Assembly (NCBI RefSeq): GCF_040436365.1
Contig: NZ_AP026369.1
Coordinates: forward strand, 1,365,501 to 1,429,500
Reading direction: 5' to 3'
Length of the DNA: 64,000 bases
DNA from: Hydrogenimonas sp. SS33
GTDB taxonomy: Bacteria > Campylobacterota > Campylobacteria > Campylobacterales > Hydrogenimonadaceae
Shown here: piece by piece, positions 42,538 through 52,829 of the stretch
How the letters are laid out: every line of letters begins with the position of its first letter
Numbering within the stretch: the first letter of the stretch is position 1
Notes under the pieces: generated by a model
Told to the model about the DNA's origin: nothing
The model's database searches: none
Seen by the model: the letters and a program-made list of their open reading frames with translations, nothing else
Position numbers and translations under genes: made by a program

Positions 42538-45021
42538 TTACACCTTTTCTATCGTTACGTTTTGATACCGCCGATCGCCGAAGAGCGCATCCGCAGGAAC
42601 CGCCGGATCGAAATCGGGGACCATCACGATGTCACCGTCGATAAACTTGTCGCTACGCACCGGCAGCTCGATGGAGGTTTCTCCGATGGAAAGCCGCACT
42701 TTGCCATCCTCTTCGACGCCGAGGGCTTCCAGCTTCGCGGGCGAAACCACCAGGGCCGCCTCTTCGGCGAGCTGATGCGCCTTTTGGGTGAAGGCATTGA
42801 ACTGGAGCACGGGGTTGCAGCGGTAGGCGACCTCCCCTTCCAGTGCCTCCTTCTCGTCGATCGGGTCGACGGCGACTTTTGCTTTGCGCACCTTTTTGAC
42901 GCCAAGGTGGTAGCCGCGCACCTCTTCCCCGGCATTGGTGTAGTGGCAGGGCAGGTCGTCGAATTCGAGGGCCTTGTACCCTTTTTCCGCGGGAAGGGCC
43001 GCCGTGTAGTCGACGGTCAGCCGCGCTGTCACGCCCATGGCGCCGGCCAGGTCGTTGAGAATATACCCCTTGTAGGGAAGGGCCACATAAGTGGGAACAA
43101 CCCGCTTGTCCACATCGGTGAAGGTTCCCTCCTGCTGGTTGAGTGCCGGCATATCCAGATCCCCGTTTCCAAGGCTGCTGAGAACAAAATCCCCTTCGGC
43201 GTTGTAGCCGACGACCCGCTCTCCCGCCTCCTCGTCCAAGTCGCAGATGAGGCTGACGCCGAGGGTGTTGACCTTGGCGGGAAGCAGCACCACCTTGAAA
43301 TCGGTGCATGCCTGGACGAGACCCGCCAGCTTCGCCAGATTCTCCCATTTGGGGTGACGGTAGAGGTCTTCGCCGAAAATGACGGAGAACTTCTCCTTCT
43401 TCGCCAGCATCTTGGTCATGCGGTCCTGGAAATCTTCGGGTGCGTCGAGAATCTCCAGGAGCTTGTTGATCTCGACTTCCACCTCTTTCTTGACCTTTTT
43501 GGGCACCATCTTCGTCACCTCTTCGGTGACCTCTTTCTCTTCCCCGGTCTCCTCGTCCTTGACCTTCTTGGTCACCTTCTCGACCACCTTCTCCTTGACG
43601 GTCTCCTCGACCGTCTTCTTCCCTTTGCTGTGGAATTTGGCAAGGTAGTCGGCCACCTCTTTGGGCAATCTCTCCCTGTCGGCGAAGAGGTCGAGAATCA
43701 GATAGAGCGCCGCCTCTTCCAGGCCGGGCTTGTGGTTGACGCTCATGACGTTCTTCCCGAAGCCTTCAACCACCGGGTCTTTCACCGGGTGGAAGTAGAG
43801 GCCCGCCCCTTTGTTCATCTTAACGGCATTGTTGAACGCGAAGCGTGCCCTCGGGTTGTCGGACTTGAGCTGGGAGCCGACGCTGACGACGAAATCGCTG
43901 TGGTGGACGTCGTTGAGCTCGCCGTTCCAAAGTGTGGATCCCGCCGTTTTGGAGAAAGCCTGCAGAAACCGCTGGAACCTCTTCGCCTCGTCGTTGACAA
44001 GCCTGTAGCCGAACTTCTCTTTGAGACGTTGCAGAATCATCGCCTCTTCGTTGGTGATGGTGGAGGTGAAGCGGATGGTGTCGGCGCCTTTCAGGGCTTC
44101 AACCGCTTTGGCGAAGGCTGCTTCGTCTTTGCCTTCGACCCGGTTTTCGAAATCGTATCCGAAGCGCCCCGCACCGCAGAGGGAGACGTAGTTCCACTCG
44201 TTGGTGACGCGGTAGATCTTCGGTTCGGGATTGTCGATGCCGGTATGCTTGGTCTCATAGTACATGTGGCAGGCGGCGCTGCAGTGGGCACAGGCCGCAG
44301 GCACCTTGTTAAGCTCCCACGCGTTGCTGGTGTACTGGAAGTCGGTGCTGACCAGCGCGCCGACGGGGCAGACCGCGATACATTCGCCGCAGTCGGTACA
44401 CTCCAGAGTTTCGCCGGAAACGGGGCCGATGAGGGACTTGTTGAGCTTGTTCCACATGGCGTAGGCGTCTTTGGGCATCTCGTTCTTCAGCTCTTTGTCC
44501 AGAGGCTCGCTGCCACGGGGTACGGTTTTGAGGGCCGCGTCGCCGATCATATCCTTACAGACCGTTACACACCGCTCGCAGACGATACAAAGGCCCGGGT
44601 CGTAATGCATCAGCCCCCAGTCATGGGAAGGCCTCGGCACGTCTTTGATGGCGTAGTGCTGCTCATCGACCCCCATCTCCAGGGTGTAGTTCTGAAGCTC
44701 GCATTCACCGGACTGGTCGCAGACGCCGCACTGCAGGGGGTGGTTGACGTCGTAGACCTCCATGATGGCGCGGCGCTCGGCGGCGATGTTCTCCGTCAGC
44801 GTCGTAATCTCCATTCCGTCCTTGGCCTTGGCGTTACAGGCATAGACCTGCTTCCCATCCGCCTCCACCAGGCAAAGACGGCAGGCCAGCGTGGGGCTAC
44901 AGCGCGTCAGGTAACAGATGGCGGGGATGAAAATGTCGTTGGCGCGGGCGATATTGAGAATAAACTCCCCCTCTTCGGCCCGGCACTCTTTCCCGTCGAT
45001 TTTGATCGTGATTTCACTCAT
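42538..45021 (-). CDS. nuoG2: Complex I subunit NuoG, second tandem copy
   Basis: This 827-aa protein starts with a [2Fe-2S] plant-type domain (CSPTLACRLCLVEADGK), then the His-Cys3 cluster (HPLQCGVCDQSGECELQNY), two [4Fe-4S] sites (CIVCERCVTVC; CTDCGECIAVCPVGAL) and an N7-type set (CAHCSAAC...LCGAG). The C-terminal molybdopterin-like domain lacks cofactor residues, as usual. Residues about 464-514 form a Lys/Glu/Val-rich insert (VEETVKEKVVEKVTKKVKDE) that NuoG1 lacks. It overlaps nuoG1 by eight bases. The shared segment TNEEAMILQRLKEK shows that the two arose by duplication. Confidence 0.92.
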   Translation of the reverse strand: MSEITIKIDGKECRAEEGEFILNIARANDIFIPAICYLTRCSPTLACRLCLVEADGKQVYACNAKAKDGMEITTLTENIAAERRAIMEVYDVNHPLQCGVCDQSGECELQNYTLEMGVDEQHYAIKDVPRPSHDWGLMHYDPGLCIVCERCVTVCKDMIGDAALKTVPRGSEPLDKELKNEMPKDAYAMWNKLNKSLIGPVSGETLECTDCGECIAVCPVGALVSTDFQYTSNAWELNKVPAACAHCSAACHMYYETKHTGIDNPEPKIYRVTNEWNYVSLCGAGRFGYDFENRVEGKDEAAFAKAVEALKGADTIRFTSTITNEEAMILQRLKEKFGYRLVNDEAKRFQRFLQAFSKTAGSTLWNGELNDVHHSDFVVSVGSQLKSDNPRARFAFNNAVKMNKGAGLYFHPVKDPVVEGFGKNVMSVNHKPGLEEAALYLILDLFADRERLPKEVADYLAKFHSKGKKTVEETVKEKVVEKVTKKVKDEETGEEKEVTEEVTKMVPKKVKKEVEVEINKLLEILDAPEDFQDRMTKMLAKKEKFSVIFGEDLYRHPKWENLAKLAGLVQACTDFKVVLLPAKVNTLGVSLICDLDEEAGERVVGYNAEGDFVLSSLGNGDLDMPALNQQEGTFTDVDKRVVPTYVALPYKGYILNDLAGAMGVTARLTVDYTAALPAEKGYKALEFDDLPCHYTNAGEEVRGYHLGVKKVRKAKVAVDPIDEKEALEGEVAYRCNPVLQFNAFTQKAHQLAEEAALVVSPAKLEALGVEEDGKVRLSIGETSIELPVRSDKFIDGDIVMVPDFDPAVPADALFGDRRYQNVTIEKV

Positions 45022-47287
45022 TGGCTTGTCCCACTACTTCAATTTTGCTTTGGCTGTAACGATAGTTCGAAGATAGCAAATCTTCTCTTAAGCCCAAGTC
45101 AAAGGTGGGGTTGAGGCCCACGGTCCCTTTGAGCTTGGGATCGATTCTAAACACCCGTTCCATCGTACATCCGCCTACTTCGACCCGCACCCGGTCCCCC
45201 TCCTTCAGCTTCGCCGCCATGGCGAACTGCCGGGAGCCGACCAGCGCCGGCTCTTCACCGGAGAGCTGATGGGCCCGGTAGGTCTGCGGGCCGAACTGCA
45301 GGACCGGGTCGCAGCGGTAGAGCACCGCCCCGTTGAACTCGGGCAGCTCCGCCACCTCCTCCAGGGTGGAGTCGACGCCGTGTTTCACCCGGCGCAAGTC
45401 GTAACCGCGCACCTCTCCCTCTTTGTTGGAGAAGTGGTAGGGAATCTCGTCGAAAGGCGTCCCTTCGAACCCCTTCTCCCGGGGAAGCTTCTCGGTGTAG
45501 TCGATGGTGTATCTGGCTTCCAGCCCCATGGCGTTGGCGATATCGTTGAGGATGTACCCTCTCCAGGGCAGCGCCACATGGGTCGGCACCACCCGCTTGT
45601 CCAGGGTGGCGAAGGTCCCCTCCTGCTGGTTGAGCGCGGGCATCGGAAGGTCCCCTTCGCCCAGGCTGCTGAGCACGAAGTCGCCCGGGGCGTTGTAGCC
45701 GACGGTGTATCCCGTCGCCTCGTCGTCCAGGTCGCACACCAGCGCCACGCCCAGCGAGTTGGTTTTGGGGGCCACCGGCAGCACTTCGATGCCGCCGAAA
45801 CGCTCGAAAAGCGCCGCAAGGCGGGCGATCTGCGCCGCACGGGGGTGGTTGATGCAGTCTTCCCCGACCACCAGGGCGATACGCTTGCAGCGGCCCAAGT
45901 TCCGCCGGATCGACGCGAGCTCCTCTTCGCCCACATTGCTCTCGGCGCTCAGGTACCCTTCGTCCAGGCCTTCCAGGAAGGAAGCGATCTTCTTGGTATC
46001 GACCTTCTCTTCCAGCAGCGTTTTCGCCAGAAGGGCCAAAACCCCCTCTTCCGTACCCACTTCGTACTTGACGAACTGGGTCACGACGTTCTGCAACTCC
46101 AGGTCCTCCATCGGATGCATGTAGACAATGCGGGCGTTGTGCCGTTTGGAGGCCATCGTGATGTGGTAGCGCACCGCCGGGTTGTCGGTGAAGATGCGCG
46201 ACCCCATGACGATGACGCCGTCCGCATCCGCCAGCCCCTCCAGAGAACCGTTGAAGAGGCTCTTTCCGGTGATGGCGGCGTAGTTGTCGAGGAAGTCGGC
46301 GTAGCGTTTGGCGTCGTGGTTGACAAGTCTGTAGCCGTACTTCTCCTTGAGGCGCTGCAGGATCATCGCCTCTTCGTTGGTTATGCGGCTGGTGAAGCGG
46401 ATCGTCTCTGCTTTTTTGAAGGCTTCCAACGCTTTTTTGAAGGCGGCTTCGTCTTTGCCGTCGACACGGTTTTCGAAGTCGTACCCGAAACGCCCCGCGC
46501 CACAGAGGGTCGTGAATTCGAATTCGTTGGTGGCGCGGTAGATGGTCTGCTCTTCGCCCCGAAGCGAGCCGGCGTAGGAGCGTTCGTAGTAGAGCTGGCA
46601 GCCGGCGCTGCAGTGGGCGCAACTGGCGGGGATGCGCTCCAGCTCCCAGGCATTGGCTTTGTACTGGAAGTCGGTGCTGATCATGGCGCCGACGGGGCAG
46701 ACGGCGATGCATTCGCCGCAGTTGGAGCACTCCAGCTCCTCGCTTCCCTTGGGGACGATTTTGGAGCCGTAGCCGCCGTACCGGATCTCGATGGCGTCGT
46801 CGCCAATCACTTCGTTGCAGACATGCACACACTTTTCGCAGAGAATGCAGAGTGATTCGTCGTAGCCGATGAATTCCCATTTGCGAAGGTCGCGTTTCTT
46901 GTCCTTGGCGGAAAAATCCTGCCGGTCAACGCCGAACTCCAGGGTCTTGTTCTGCAGGTCGCAGGCACCGCTCTTGTCACAGACGCCGCACTCCAGCGGG
47001 TGGTTGACGTCATAGAGCTTCATGATGTTCTGACGGTGAGTGAAGATCTCCGCCGAGTTGGTCCGAACCTCCATGCCGTCGAGGGCGGGCGCCTGGCAAC
47101 TGAGGATGAATCCGTCGGCACCCTCCACTTCGACGACGCAGAGGCGGCAGGAGGCGATGGGTTTGACTTTGCTCAGGTAGCACATGGTGGGGATGTAGAG
47201 CCCCGCCTTGCGTGCCGCCTGAAGGATGGTGTCCCCCTTTTCGGCTTGAATCGTCTGTCCGTCTATGGTCAATGTAATCATGGACAA
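45014..47287 (-). CDS. nuoG1: Complex I subunit NuoG, first tandem copy
   Basis: This 757-aa protein has the complete NuoG cluster set: VKPIASCRLCVVEVEG, HPLECGVCDKSGACDLQNK, CILCEKCVHVC, CSNCGECIAVCPVGAM and the N7-like CAHCSAGC plus LCGAG. It is in the peripheral arm, passing electrons towards NuoI. It starts three bases after the NuoF-like gene. Both NuoG copies keep all cluster ligands, so neither looks degenerate; division of labour between them is unknown. Confidence 0.92.
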   Translation of the reverse strand: MSMITLTIDGQTIQAEKGDTILQAARKAGLYIPTMCYLSKVKPIASCRLCVVEVEGADGFILSCQAPALDGMEVRTNSAEIFTHRQNIMKLYDVNHPLECGVCDKSGACDLQNKTLEFGVDRQDFSAKDKKRDLRKWEFIGYDESLCILCEKCVHVCNEVIGDDAIEIRYGGYGSKIVPKGSEELECSNCGECIAVCPVGAMISTDFQYKANAWELERIPASCAHCSAGCQLYYERSYAGSLRGEEQTIYRATNEFEFTTLCGAGRFGYDFENRVDGKDEAAFKKALEAFKKAETIRFTSRITNEEAMILQRLKEKYGYRLVNHDAKRYADFLDNYAAITGKSLFNGSLEGLADADGVIVMGSRIFTDNPAVRYHITMASKRHNARIVYMHPMEDLELQNVVTQFVKYEVGTEEGVLALLAKTLLEEKVDTKKIASFLEGLDEGYLSAESNVGEEELASIRRNLGRCKRIALVVGEDCINHPRAAQIARLAALFERFGGIEVLPVAPKTNSLGVALVCDLDDEATGYTVGYNAPGDFVLSSLGEGDLPMPALNQQEGTFATLDKRVVPTHVALPWRGYILNDIANAMGLEARYTIDYTEKLPREKGFEGTPFDEIPYHFSNKEGEVRGYDLRRVKHGVDSTLEEVAELPEFNGAVLYRCDPVLQFGPQTYRAHQLSGEEPALVGSRQFAMAAKLKEGDRVRVEVGGCTMERVFRIDPKLKGTVGLNPTFDLGLREDLLSSNYRYSQSKIEVVGQANE

Positions 47288-47290
47288 TCC

Positions 47291-49294
47291 TTATACGGCC
47301 GTCATCGCGATGTAGTAGCACCGCATGCAGCGCTCCGCCTCGGCGATCGCCTGCTCCTGGGTGAAGCCGAGGTTGACTTCCCGGTTGTTGTCTTTCCGCT
47401 CGTCGACGGGGAGCTTCTCGCTCACCTGGCGCGGCAGGCCCGGCAGCCAGCCGGTCACCTTCTCGTTCTTGTCGTAGACCCGGAGTTTGCGCAGGTGGTC
47501 CTCCATGATCTCCTCGTCGGTGAGCGTCACCTCGCCCGTGTGGACATAGCGGGAGATGACCGACGCGGCCCGTTTCGCCTGCCCGACGGCATTGACGATG
47601 GTCATGGGGCCGTATTCGCAGTCGCCGGCGGCGAAGAGCCCTTTGCGGCTGGTCATATAGTCGCGGCCGTTGGTCTTGAGGGTGTTCCAGCTGGTCAGCT
47701 CCAGCTCCCACTCCTCGGGCAGGAGGCTCAGGTCCGCCGACTGGGAGACCGCCGGGATCAGGTAGTCACACTCGATGGTGAAGTCCGCCCCCTCGATCTT
47801 CACCAGCTGGGGACGGCCGCCGTCGGGGTCGGGGACCAGCTCGAAGCGGTTGCACTTGAGCGCCTTGAGGCGACCGTTTTTGTCTTCGATGATCTCCTCC
47901 ACCGCCGAGTGGAAGATGAATTCGACCCCCTCTTCCACCGCCTCGTGGTACTCCTCGTAGGTGGTGTTGCGGATGATCGTCTTCTCGTCCCGCCGATAGA
48001 GCATGATCACCTTTTCCGCATTGGCACGGACCGAGCAGCGGACCACGTCCATGGAGGTGAAGCCGCCGCCGACGCAGACGACGGTTTTGCCCGTCAGGTC
48101 CACCGGCTCGCCGATGCCGTATTTGACATAGAGGTTGATGGTGTCGAGGAAGTTGATGGCGCCCCAGTAGCCCGGCATGTCGGGGCGTTCGTTCTTCGCC
48201 CGAACCTTCTTGGAGAGGCGGGTGCCGAAGGCCAGCAAAGTCGCGTCGTACTCCTTGTCGAATTTGCGCAGCATGTCGGCATCGACTTTGGTGTTGGTGA
48301 TGAAGTTGGTACCCACACTCTTGGCCAGTTCGATATCTTTGTTGTATTTGCCCACCGGCATCCGGTATTCGGGAACGCCGACGGCCACTTCGCCGCCCAG
48401 TACCGGCAGCTCTTCATAGACATCGCACTGGATCCCCTCGACGCCCAGATAGTAGGCGGCGGTCAGCCCCGCGGGGCCCGCCCCGACGATGGCGACGCGC
48501 TTGTCGCTCTTCTCTTTCTTCGGCGGTACCGGATGGAGCCATTCATAGTGGTGGTCCGTCTCGTAGTCGGCGCCGATGCGCTTGAGCTCCATGATGGAGA
48601 TGGGCTCGTCCAGGTTGGCGCGGCGGCACTCGTCCTCGCAGGGGTGCGGGCAGACCCGGCCGCAGGTGTGGGCCAGGGGCATCGTCTTTCTAGTCGCCTT
48701 GAGGGAGTCGTCGTAACGCAGGTCGCGGACCCCTTCGATATAGGCGGGAATATCCACATGGGTCGGGCAGGCGTCCATACAGGGCGCCGTTACCTTGGCG
48801 ATGTAGTTGGTCTCCCTGTCGTCGTAGAGCGGTGACTTCTTCTTGTTTTCGATGAGATCCATGAAGGTGTCGTGGAAATACTCCATCATATCCAGCAGCG
48901 GTTTGGGCACCGTCCGGCCGATCTCGCATTTGGAGGTCTCCATCATGGTACGGGAGACCTCTTTGAGATGCTCCAGGTCGCTCACTTCCCCCTCGCCCCT
49001 GGCAATCTTGTCCATCAGGTCATAGAGGATCCGTCCTCCCCACCGGCCCGGCGCACACCGGCCGCAAGCTTCCGAATACTTCTGGTAGGTCGCCGCATAC
49101 TCGGTGCCCAGGCGGACCACATCGACACTCTCGTCGAAGATGGCGAAACCGTCCCAACCGATGAAGGCTTTGGCGTTGCGGTCGGTTTCGTACTGCTCGG
49201 GCAGCTTGTATTGCGACTCGGCCCACTCCTCTTCCGGCTTGCCGCGGTTGTCGATGAACTCCCCGCGCCAGGTCGAAAACAGTACTCGTGCCAC
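47291..49294 (-). CDS. NuoF-like Fe-S domain fused to GltD-type flavoprotein, in the NuoF position
   Basis: A 667-aa protein. Residues 1-140 match the C-terminal cluster domain of NuoF (SEACGRCAPGRWGGRIL, Cys77/Cys80/Cys123), but the third ligand is Gly83. Residues 165-240 carry the GltD cluster motifs (CMDAC; CGRVCPHPCEDEC), then an FAD fold (VAIVGAGPAGLTAAYYLG) and an NAD(P) fold (VVCVGGGFTSMDVVRC). The NuoF FMN/NADH-binding Rossmann part is absent. It lies exactly where nuoF belongs and probably brings electrons from NADPH, ferredoxin or flavodoxin into the complex. Confidence 0.88.
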   Translation of the reverse strand: MARVLFSTWRGEFIDNRGKPEEEWAESQYKLPEQYETDRNAKAFIGWDGFAIFDESVDVVRLGTEYAATYQKYSEACGRCAPGRWGGRILYDLMDKIARGEGEVSDLEHLKEVSRTMMETSKCEIGRTVPKPLLDMMEYFHDTFMDLIENKKKSPLYDDRETNYIAKVTAPCMDACPTHVDIPAYIEGVRDLRYDDSLKATRKTMPLAHTCGRVCPHPCEDECRRANLDEPISIMELKRIGADYETDHHYEWLHPVPPKKEKSDKRVAIVGAGPAGLTAAYYLGVEGIQCDVYEELPVLGGEVAVGVPEYRMPVGKYNKDIELAKSVGTNFITNTKVDADMLRKFDKEYDATLLAFGTRLSKKVRAKNERPDMPGYWGAINFLDTINLYVKYGIGEPVDLTGKTVVCVGGGFTSMDVVRCSVRANAEKVIMLYRRDEKTIIRNTTYEEYHEAVEEGVEFIFHSAVEEIIEDKNGRLKALKCNRFELVPDPDGGRPQLVKIEGADFTIECDYLIPAVSQSADLSLLPEEWELELTSWNTLKTNGRDYMTSRKGLFAAGDCEYGPMTIVNAVGQAKRAASVISRYVHTGEVTLTDEEIMEDHLRKLRVYDKNEKVTGWLPGLPRQVSEKLPVDERKDNNREVNLGFTQEQAIAEAERCMRCYYIAMTAV

Positions 49295-49524
49295 TATTTT
49301 TTCCTTCGGACCGAAATGGTCCAGTCGACTTCGTTGAACTTGAGGGAGTTGAGCAGTTCGTGACCCGCCTCTTTGACCAGGTCGGCCGATTTCTGGATCG
49401 GGGAAAAGTCACCGATTTCGAAAAGGAAGATCGCCACTTCACCCGGCTTGGTGCCGGTGTCGAGCAGTTCCATCATTCTGTCGTAAAAGTTGTCGTGCAG
49501 ATGGCGCAGATCGTATCGTACCAT
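49294..49524 (-). CDS. NuoE-position small subunit (NuoX-like)
   Basis: A 76-aa protein (MVRYDLRHLHDNFYDRMMELL) between nuoD and the NuoF-like gene, with none of the four [2Fe-2S] cysteines of NuoE. It resembles the short protein that replaces NuoE in Campylobacter (Cj1575-type). ATG 49524 is chosen because the conserved part starts there; the frame upstream overlaps nuoD. It probably attaches the electron-input module. Confidence 0.8.
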   Translation of the reverse strand: MVRYDLRHLHDNFYDRMMELLDTGTKPGEVAIFLFEIGDFSPIQKSADLVKEAGHELLNSLKFNEVDWTISVRRKK

Positions 49525-49534
49525 GGTCTCTTCC

Positions 49535-50767
49535 TTATCTGTCGATTTCGCCGAAGACGATATTGGTGCTGCCGATGATCGTAACGACATCGGGAATGTA
49601 GGTGCCGGGCAGAAGGTCCTGCAGCAGCCCGCAGTGCCAGAAGCTGGGGGCGCGCACCTTCAGCCGGTAGGGGTAGGGCTCTCCCTGGGAGTTGATGTAG
49701 AAGCCCAGCTCCCCTTTGGGGCTTTCGGTCGGGACGTAGACTTCGCCCACCGGCGGGCGCATCCCCTGGGTGACCAGAACGAAGTGCTGCATCAGCGAAT
49801 AGTTCTGGGTCATGATGTCCTCTTTGGGCGCGGAGATGTACTGGGGCACGTGGGCCATCAGCTCCGGCTCGGTCTCGTCGTACATGTGGATGAGCTGGTG
49901 CAGAATGCGCACCGACTGGCGCATCTCTTCCATGTAGAGTTTGTAGCGGCCGTAGCTGTCGCAGCTGTCGGTTACGGGGATGTCGAACTCCACTTCGTCG
50001 TAGAGTTCGTAGGGCTCCTCCTTGCGGATGTCGTACTCGATGCCGCTGCCCCGGAGCATGATGCCGGTACAACCCCAGCTCTTCGCCATCTCGGGCGGAA
50101 CGACCCCGACCCCTTCCAGACGCATCCGCCAGATGCGGTTTTCGGTCAGCAGGTCTTCGTAGTCTTTGATGTTGTTGGGAAGTTCGTTGATGAATTTCGC
50201 CAGCTGCCCCAGCCAGCCGTCGGGCAGGTCGAGGGGCACGCCGCCGATTCGCACCGACGAGTGGGTCAGGCGGGCGCCGCAGTAGTCTTCCATCAGGTCC
50301 ATGGCGAATTCCCGCTCCCGGAAGCAGTAGAGGAAGACACTCATGGCGCCGACGTCCAGCGCGTGGGTCGCCAGCCAGAAGAGGTGGGAGATGATGCGGT
50401 TGAGCTCCAGCAGCATCATGCGGATCACCTTGGCGCGTCGGGGAACCTTGTCCTCGATGCCCAGCAGCCGCTCCACCGCCAGGGCGAAACCGTAGTTGTT
50501 GGAGGTCGCCGCGATGTAGTCCATCCGGTCGGTGGTGGGGAGAAATTCATTGTAGATCATATTCTCCGCCATCTTCTCCATACCCCGGTGCAGGTAGCCG
50601 ATGTCGGGAACCGCCCGGACGATCTGCTCGCCGTCGAGCTCCAGGATCAGGCGCAGCTGGCCGTGGGCGGAGGGGTGCTGGGGCCCGAAGTTGATGACCA
50701 TATGGTTGTCTTCACGTTCGAACTCCAGGTTTTCGAAAAACGGTCGTAGTCTGTTGGTCTGTTGCAT
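49535..50767 (-). CDS. nuoD: Complex I subunit NuoD
   Basis: This 410-aa 49-kDa-type subunit has [38 protein letters not shown], and the C-terminal [18 protein letters not shown]. It lines the quinone site with NuoB. Separate from NuoC here (not fused). Confidence 0.97.
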   Translation of the reverse strand: MQQTNRLRPFFENLEFEREDNHMVINFGPQHPSAHGQLRLILELDGEQIVRAVPDIGYLHRGMEKMAENMIYNEFLPTTDRMDYIAATSNNYGFALAVERLLGIEDKVPRRAKVIRMMLLELNRIISHLFWLATHALDVGAMSVFLYCFREREFAMDLMEDYCGARLTHSSVRIGGVPLDLPDGWLGQLAKFINELPNNIKDYEDLLTENRIWRMRLEGVGVVPPEMAKSWGCTGIMLRGSGIEYDIRKEEPYELYDEVEFDIPVTDSCDSYGRYKLYMEEMRQSVRILHQLIHMYDETEPELMAHVPQYISAPKEDIMTQNYSLMQHFVLVTQGMRPPVGEVYVPTESPKGELGFYINSQGEPYPYRLKVRAPSFWHCGLLQDLLPGTYIPDVVTIIGSTNIVFGEIDR

Positions 50768-50777
50768 CCGCGTCCCC

Positions 50778-51587
50778 TTACTTTCTCTTATCCAGAACTT
50801 TCGATGTCTCGGGCGACATCTTCTCGATCAGGAAGACACCTTCCTCTTCCTGGTAGTGTATCGGCGTCTTCGTTTCGTCCACCTCTTCGGCGGGCGCCCC
50901 TCTGGGCACTTCGTGGCCGAGGCGGGCGAAACGCTCCGTGTCGTAGCGGTCGATACGGGCGGGGTCCCGGTTTTCGGGCCCGATGATGTCGCGGGCCTCT
51001 TTGCCGAAGATCTTGTCCACTTCGTACCACTGGGCGAACTCGTCCCCTTCCAGCGGGTAGGTCTTGCGCAGGGGGTGCCCCTCCCAGTCGTCGGGCATGA
51101 TGAGGCGCTTGAGGTAGGGGTGGTTGTTGACGTTGACGCCCATCAGGTCCCACATCTCACGCTCGGCCCAGTCGGCGCTGCGGTAGAGGGGGTTGACGCT
51201 CTCGATCGCCTCCTCCTCTTTCAGGAAACACTTGACGCGGATACGGCGCGCCGTTTTGAGGTTGAGGATCTGGTAGAATACTTCGAATCCGCCGCGCTGC
51301 GCCAGGAAGTCGACGGCGCTCATTTCGCTGAGCATCCCGTAGCCGCGCTCCTCCTTCAGGGTTTTCAGGGCGGCCACATTGTCCTTTGCGTTGATGACGA
51401 TGACCAGTTGCCCGCGCTGGAGATAGGCGTTGAGTACCTTGCACGCCTTTTTGACGGCGGCGACATCCTCGGCGTAGATATCCCCTTCCGGAACCGGGTC
51501 TTCGGGAATGCGGGGCGCCACCCAGAAGCGGTCGGTATAGTAGGCTTTCTTCTGTACGTTGTCTTTGGGAGTATAGGGTCTCATCAT
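50778..51587 (-). CDS. nuoC: Complex I subunit NuoC
   Basis: This 269-aa 30-kDa-type subunit has [20 protein letters not shown] and [20 protein letters not shown]. The N-terminus carries an extension of about 60 residues before the conserved core, and the C-terminus an acidic tail. It overlaps nuoB by four bases. Confidence 0.96.
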   Translation of the reverse strand: MMRPYTPKDNVQKKAYYTDRFWVAPRIPEDPVPEGDIYAEDVAAVKKACKVLNAYLQRGQLVIVINAKDNVAALKTLKEERGYGMLSEMSAVDFLAQRGGFEVFYQILNLKTARRIRVKCFLKEEEAIESVNPLYRSADWAEREMWDLMGVNVNNHPYLKRLIMPDDWEGHPLRKTYPLEGDEFAQWYEVDKIFGKEARDIIGPENRDPARIDRYDTERFARLGHEVPRGAPAEEVDETKTPIHYQEEEGVFLIEKMSPETSKVLDKRK

Positions 51588-52093
51588 ACCAGCCTTTTGG
51601 GTTTTTGGGATTTGTTCGCGCTCTCTTTACGGATCTTCTGCTGCAGCAGCAGCACCGCGTACTGCAGGGTTTCGGGACGCGGCGCGCAACCGGGCAGGTA
51701 GAGGTCCACCGGAATGACCCGGTCGCACCCCTGCACCGTGGCGTAGGTGTTGAACATACCGCCGGTGTTGGCGCAGCTCCCCATGGAGATGACCCACTTG
51801 GGTTCGGTCATCTGGTCGTAGAGGCGGCGGATGAATTCGGCGTGCTTTTTCGTCAGCGTGCCTGCGACGATCATCACGTCCGCCTGGCGGGGGGAGGCGC
51901 GGAAAATGGTACCGAAACGGTCGAAGTCGTACCGGCTCGCACCCGATGCCATCATCTCGATCGCACAGCACGCCAGACCGTAGGTGAGTGCCCAGAGCGA
52001 GTTGCTCCGTCCCCAGTTGAGGATTTTGTCCACCGTGGTCAGTGCCACCGGCAGACCGCCGCTTTGGGTGTAATTTACTTGATGCTGTGCCAT
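51584..52093 (-). CDS. nuoB: Complex I subunit NuoB
   Basis: This 169-aa protein has the N2 cluster ligands: the CC pair in [22 protein letters not shown] and PGCAPRPE. Cluster N2 hands electrons to quinone. It overlaps nuoA by 19 bp. Confidence 0.97.
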   Translation of the reverse strand: MAQHQVNYTQSGGLPVALTTVDKILNWGRSNSLWALTYGLACCAIEMMASGASRYDFDRFGTIFRASPRQADVMIVAGTLTKKHAEFIRRLYDQMTEPKWVISMGSCANTGGMFNTYATVQGCDRVIPVDLYLPGCAPRPETLQYAVLLLQQKIRKESANKSQKPKRLV

Positions 52094-52464
52094 TCAAGCG
52101 CTCCTTTCTTCCATGCATAGATAAATCCGATCGCCAACAGGACGATGAAGAGAATCATTTCGGCGAAGCCGAACCATCCCAGCACCTTGAAATCGATCGC
52201 CCAGGGGAACATGAAGATGATCTCCACATCAAAGAGAATGAAAAGCAGGGCGAAGAGATAGAACTGGGCGGAGATGGTGTTGGGCTGTTTCGTCACTTCG
52301 GGCCCGCACTCGTAGATCGTGAGTTTGAGCTTTTCCGTGTCGAGCCGCGCCAGCTTTCGGCTGACGAAGCGGGCGGCGAAGAGCGTGAGGCTGAACGCGC
52401 CGAAGGTGACGACCAGCAGCAAAAATGCACCGAAATATGGATGTTCCACAGCCATGTGTGTCAT
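52075..52464 (-). CDS. nuoA: Complex I subunit NuoA
   Basis: This 129-aa protein has three membrane spans and the loop motif [11 protein letters not shown], followed by [10 protein letters not shown]-type sequence ([15 protein letters not shown]). It is the first gene of the nuo operon. AAAAGGGG lies upstream of the ATG. Confidence 0.97.
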   Translation of the reverse strand: MTHMAVEHPYFGAFLLLVVTFGAFSLTLFAARFVSRKLARLDTEKLKLTIYECGPEVTKQPNTISAQFYLFALLFILFDVEIIFMFPWAIDFKVLGWFGFAEMILFIVLLAIGFIYAWKKGALEWHSIK

Positions 52465-52615
52465 CGAAACCCCTTTTGTTCAAGTCTGTTACGACTCGGT
52501 TAGTGTCTATAAACCAATGTTAGGGTAGTTTAACAAACAAACTTTAAAGAAAGATTGTTTGCCCCGACCCCTCCGCCTCTTCGTCCTGCCTGTTTCACAT
52601 AGAAACATCTTATAG

Positions 52616-52650
52616 TGGAGAGTGGGTAGTAGGTAGTGGACAGCGGGTAG
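52616..52650. repeat. Degenerate heptamer run, five TGGGTAG-like units
   Basis: Units tggagag, tgggtag, taggtag, tggacag, cgggtag. It looks like a decayed version of the perfect array at 54974-55099. Confidence 0.65.
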
Positions 52651-52806
52651 CATTTTTGATTACTGTCATAAATTTTTATGCAGGAAGTCACAGTGGAGAG
52701 AGCACGCGGTTGATGATTGATGAGCAGAGGTTACGCAAAAGGCACAAACTCTTCTTGAAACCTTTGATTTCATAACTTCAGGGAGTGTGGGGGACTTGCT
52801 CCTCCG

Positions 52807-52829
52807 ACACATGAGCTTCGCTCATGTGT
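52807..52829. terminator. Perfect 10-bp hairpin between the AAA operon and nuo upstream region
   Basis: ACACATGAGC and GCTCATGTGT flank a 3-nt loop. It lies 12 bp beyond the stop codon of the 92-aa gene on the minus strand. No T tract follows, so termination efficiency is uncertain. Confidence 0.5.

Noticed and set aside
41635-45114. 1159-codon plus-strand frame opposite nuoH and nuoG2
   Set aside because: Both minus-strand genes have full domain signatures; the plus frame has low-complexity shadow composition.
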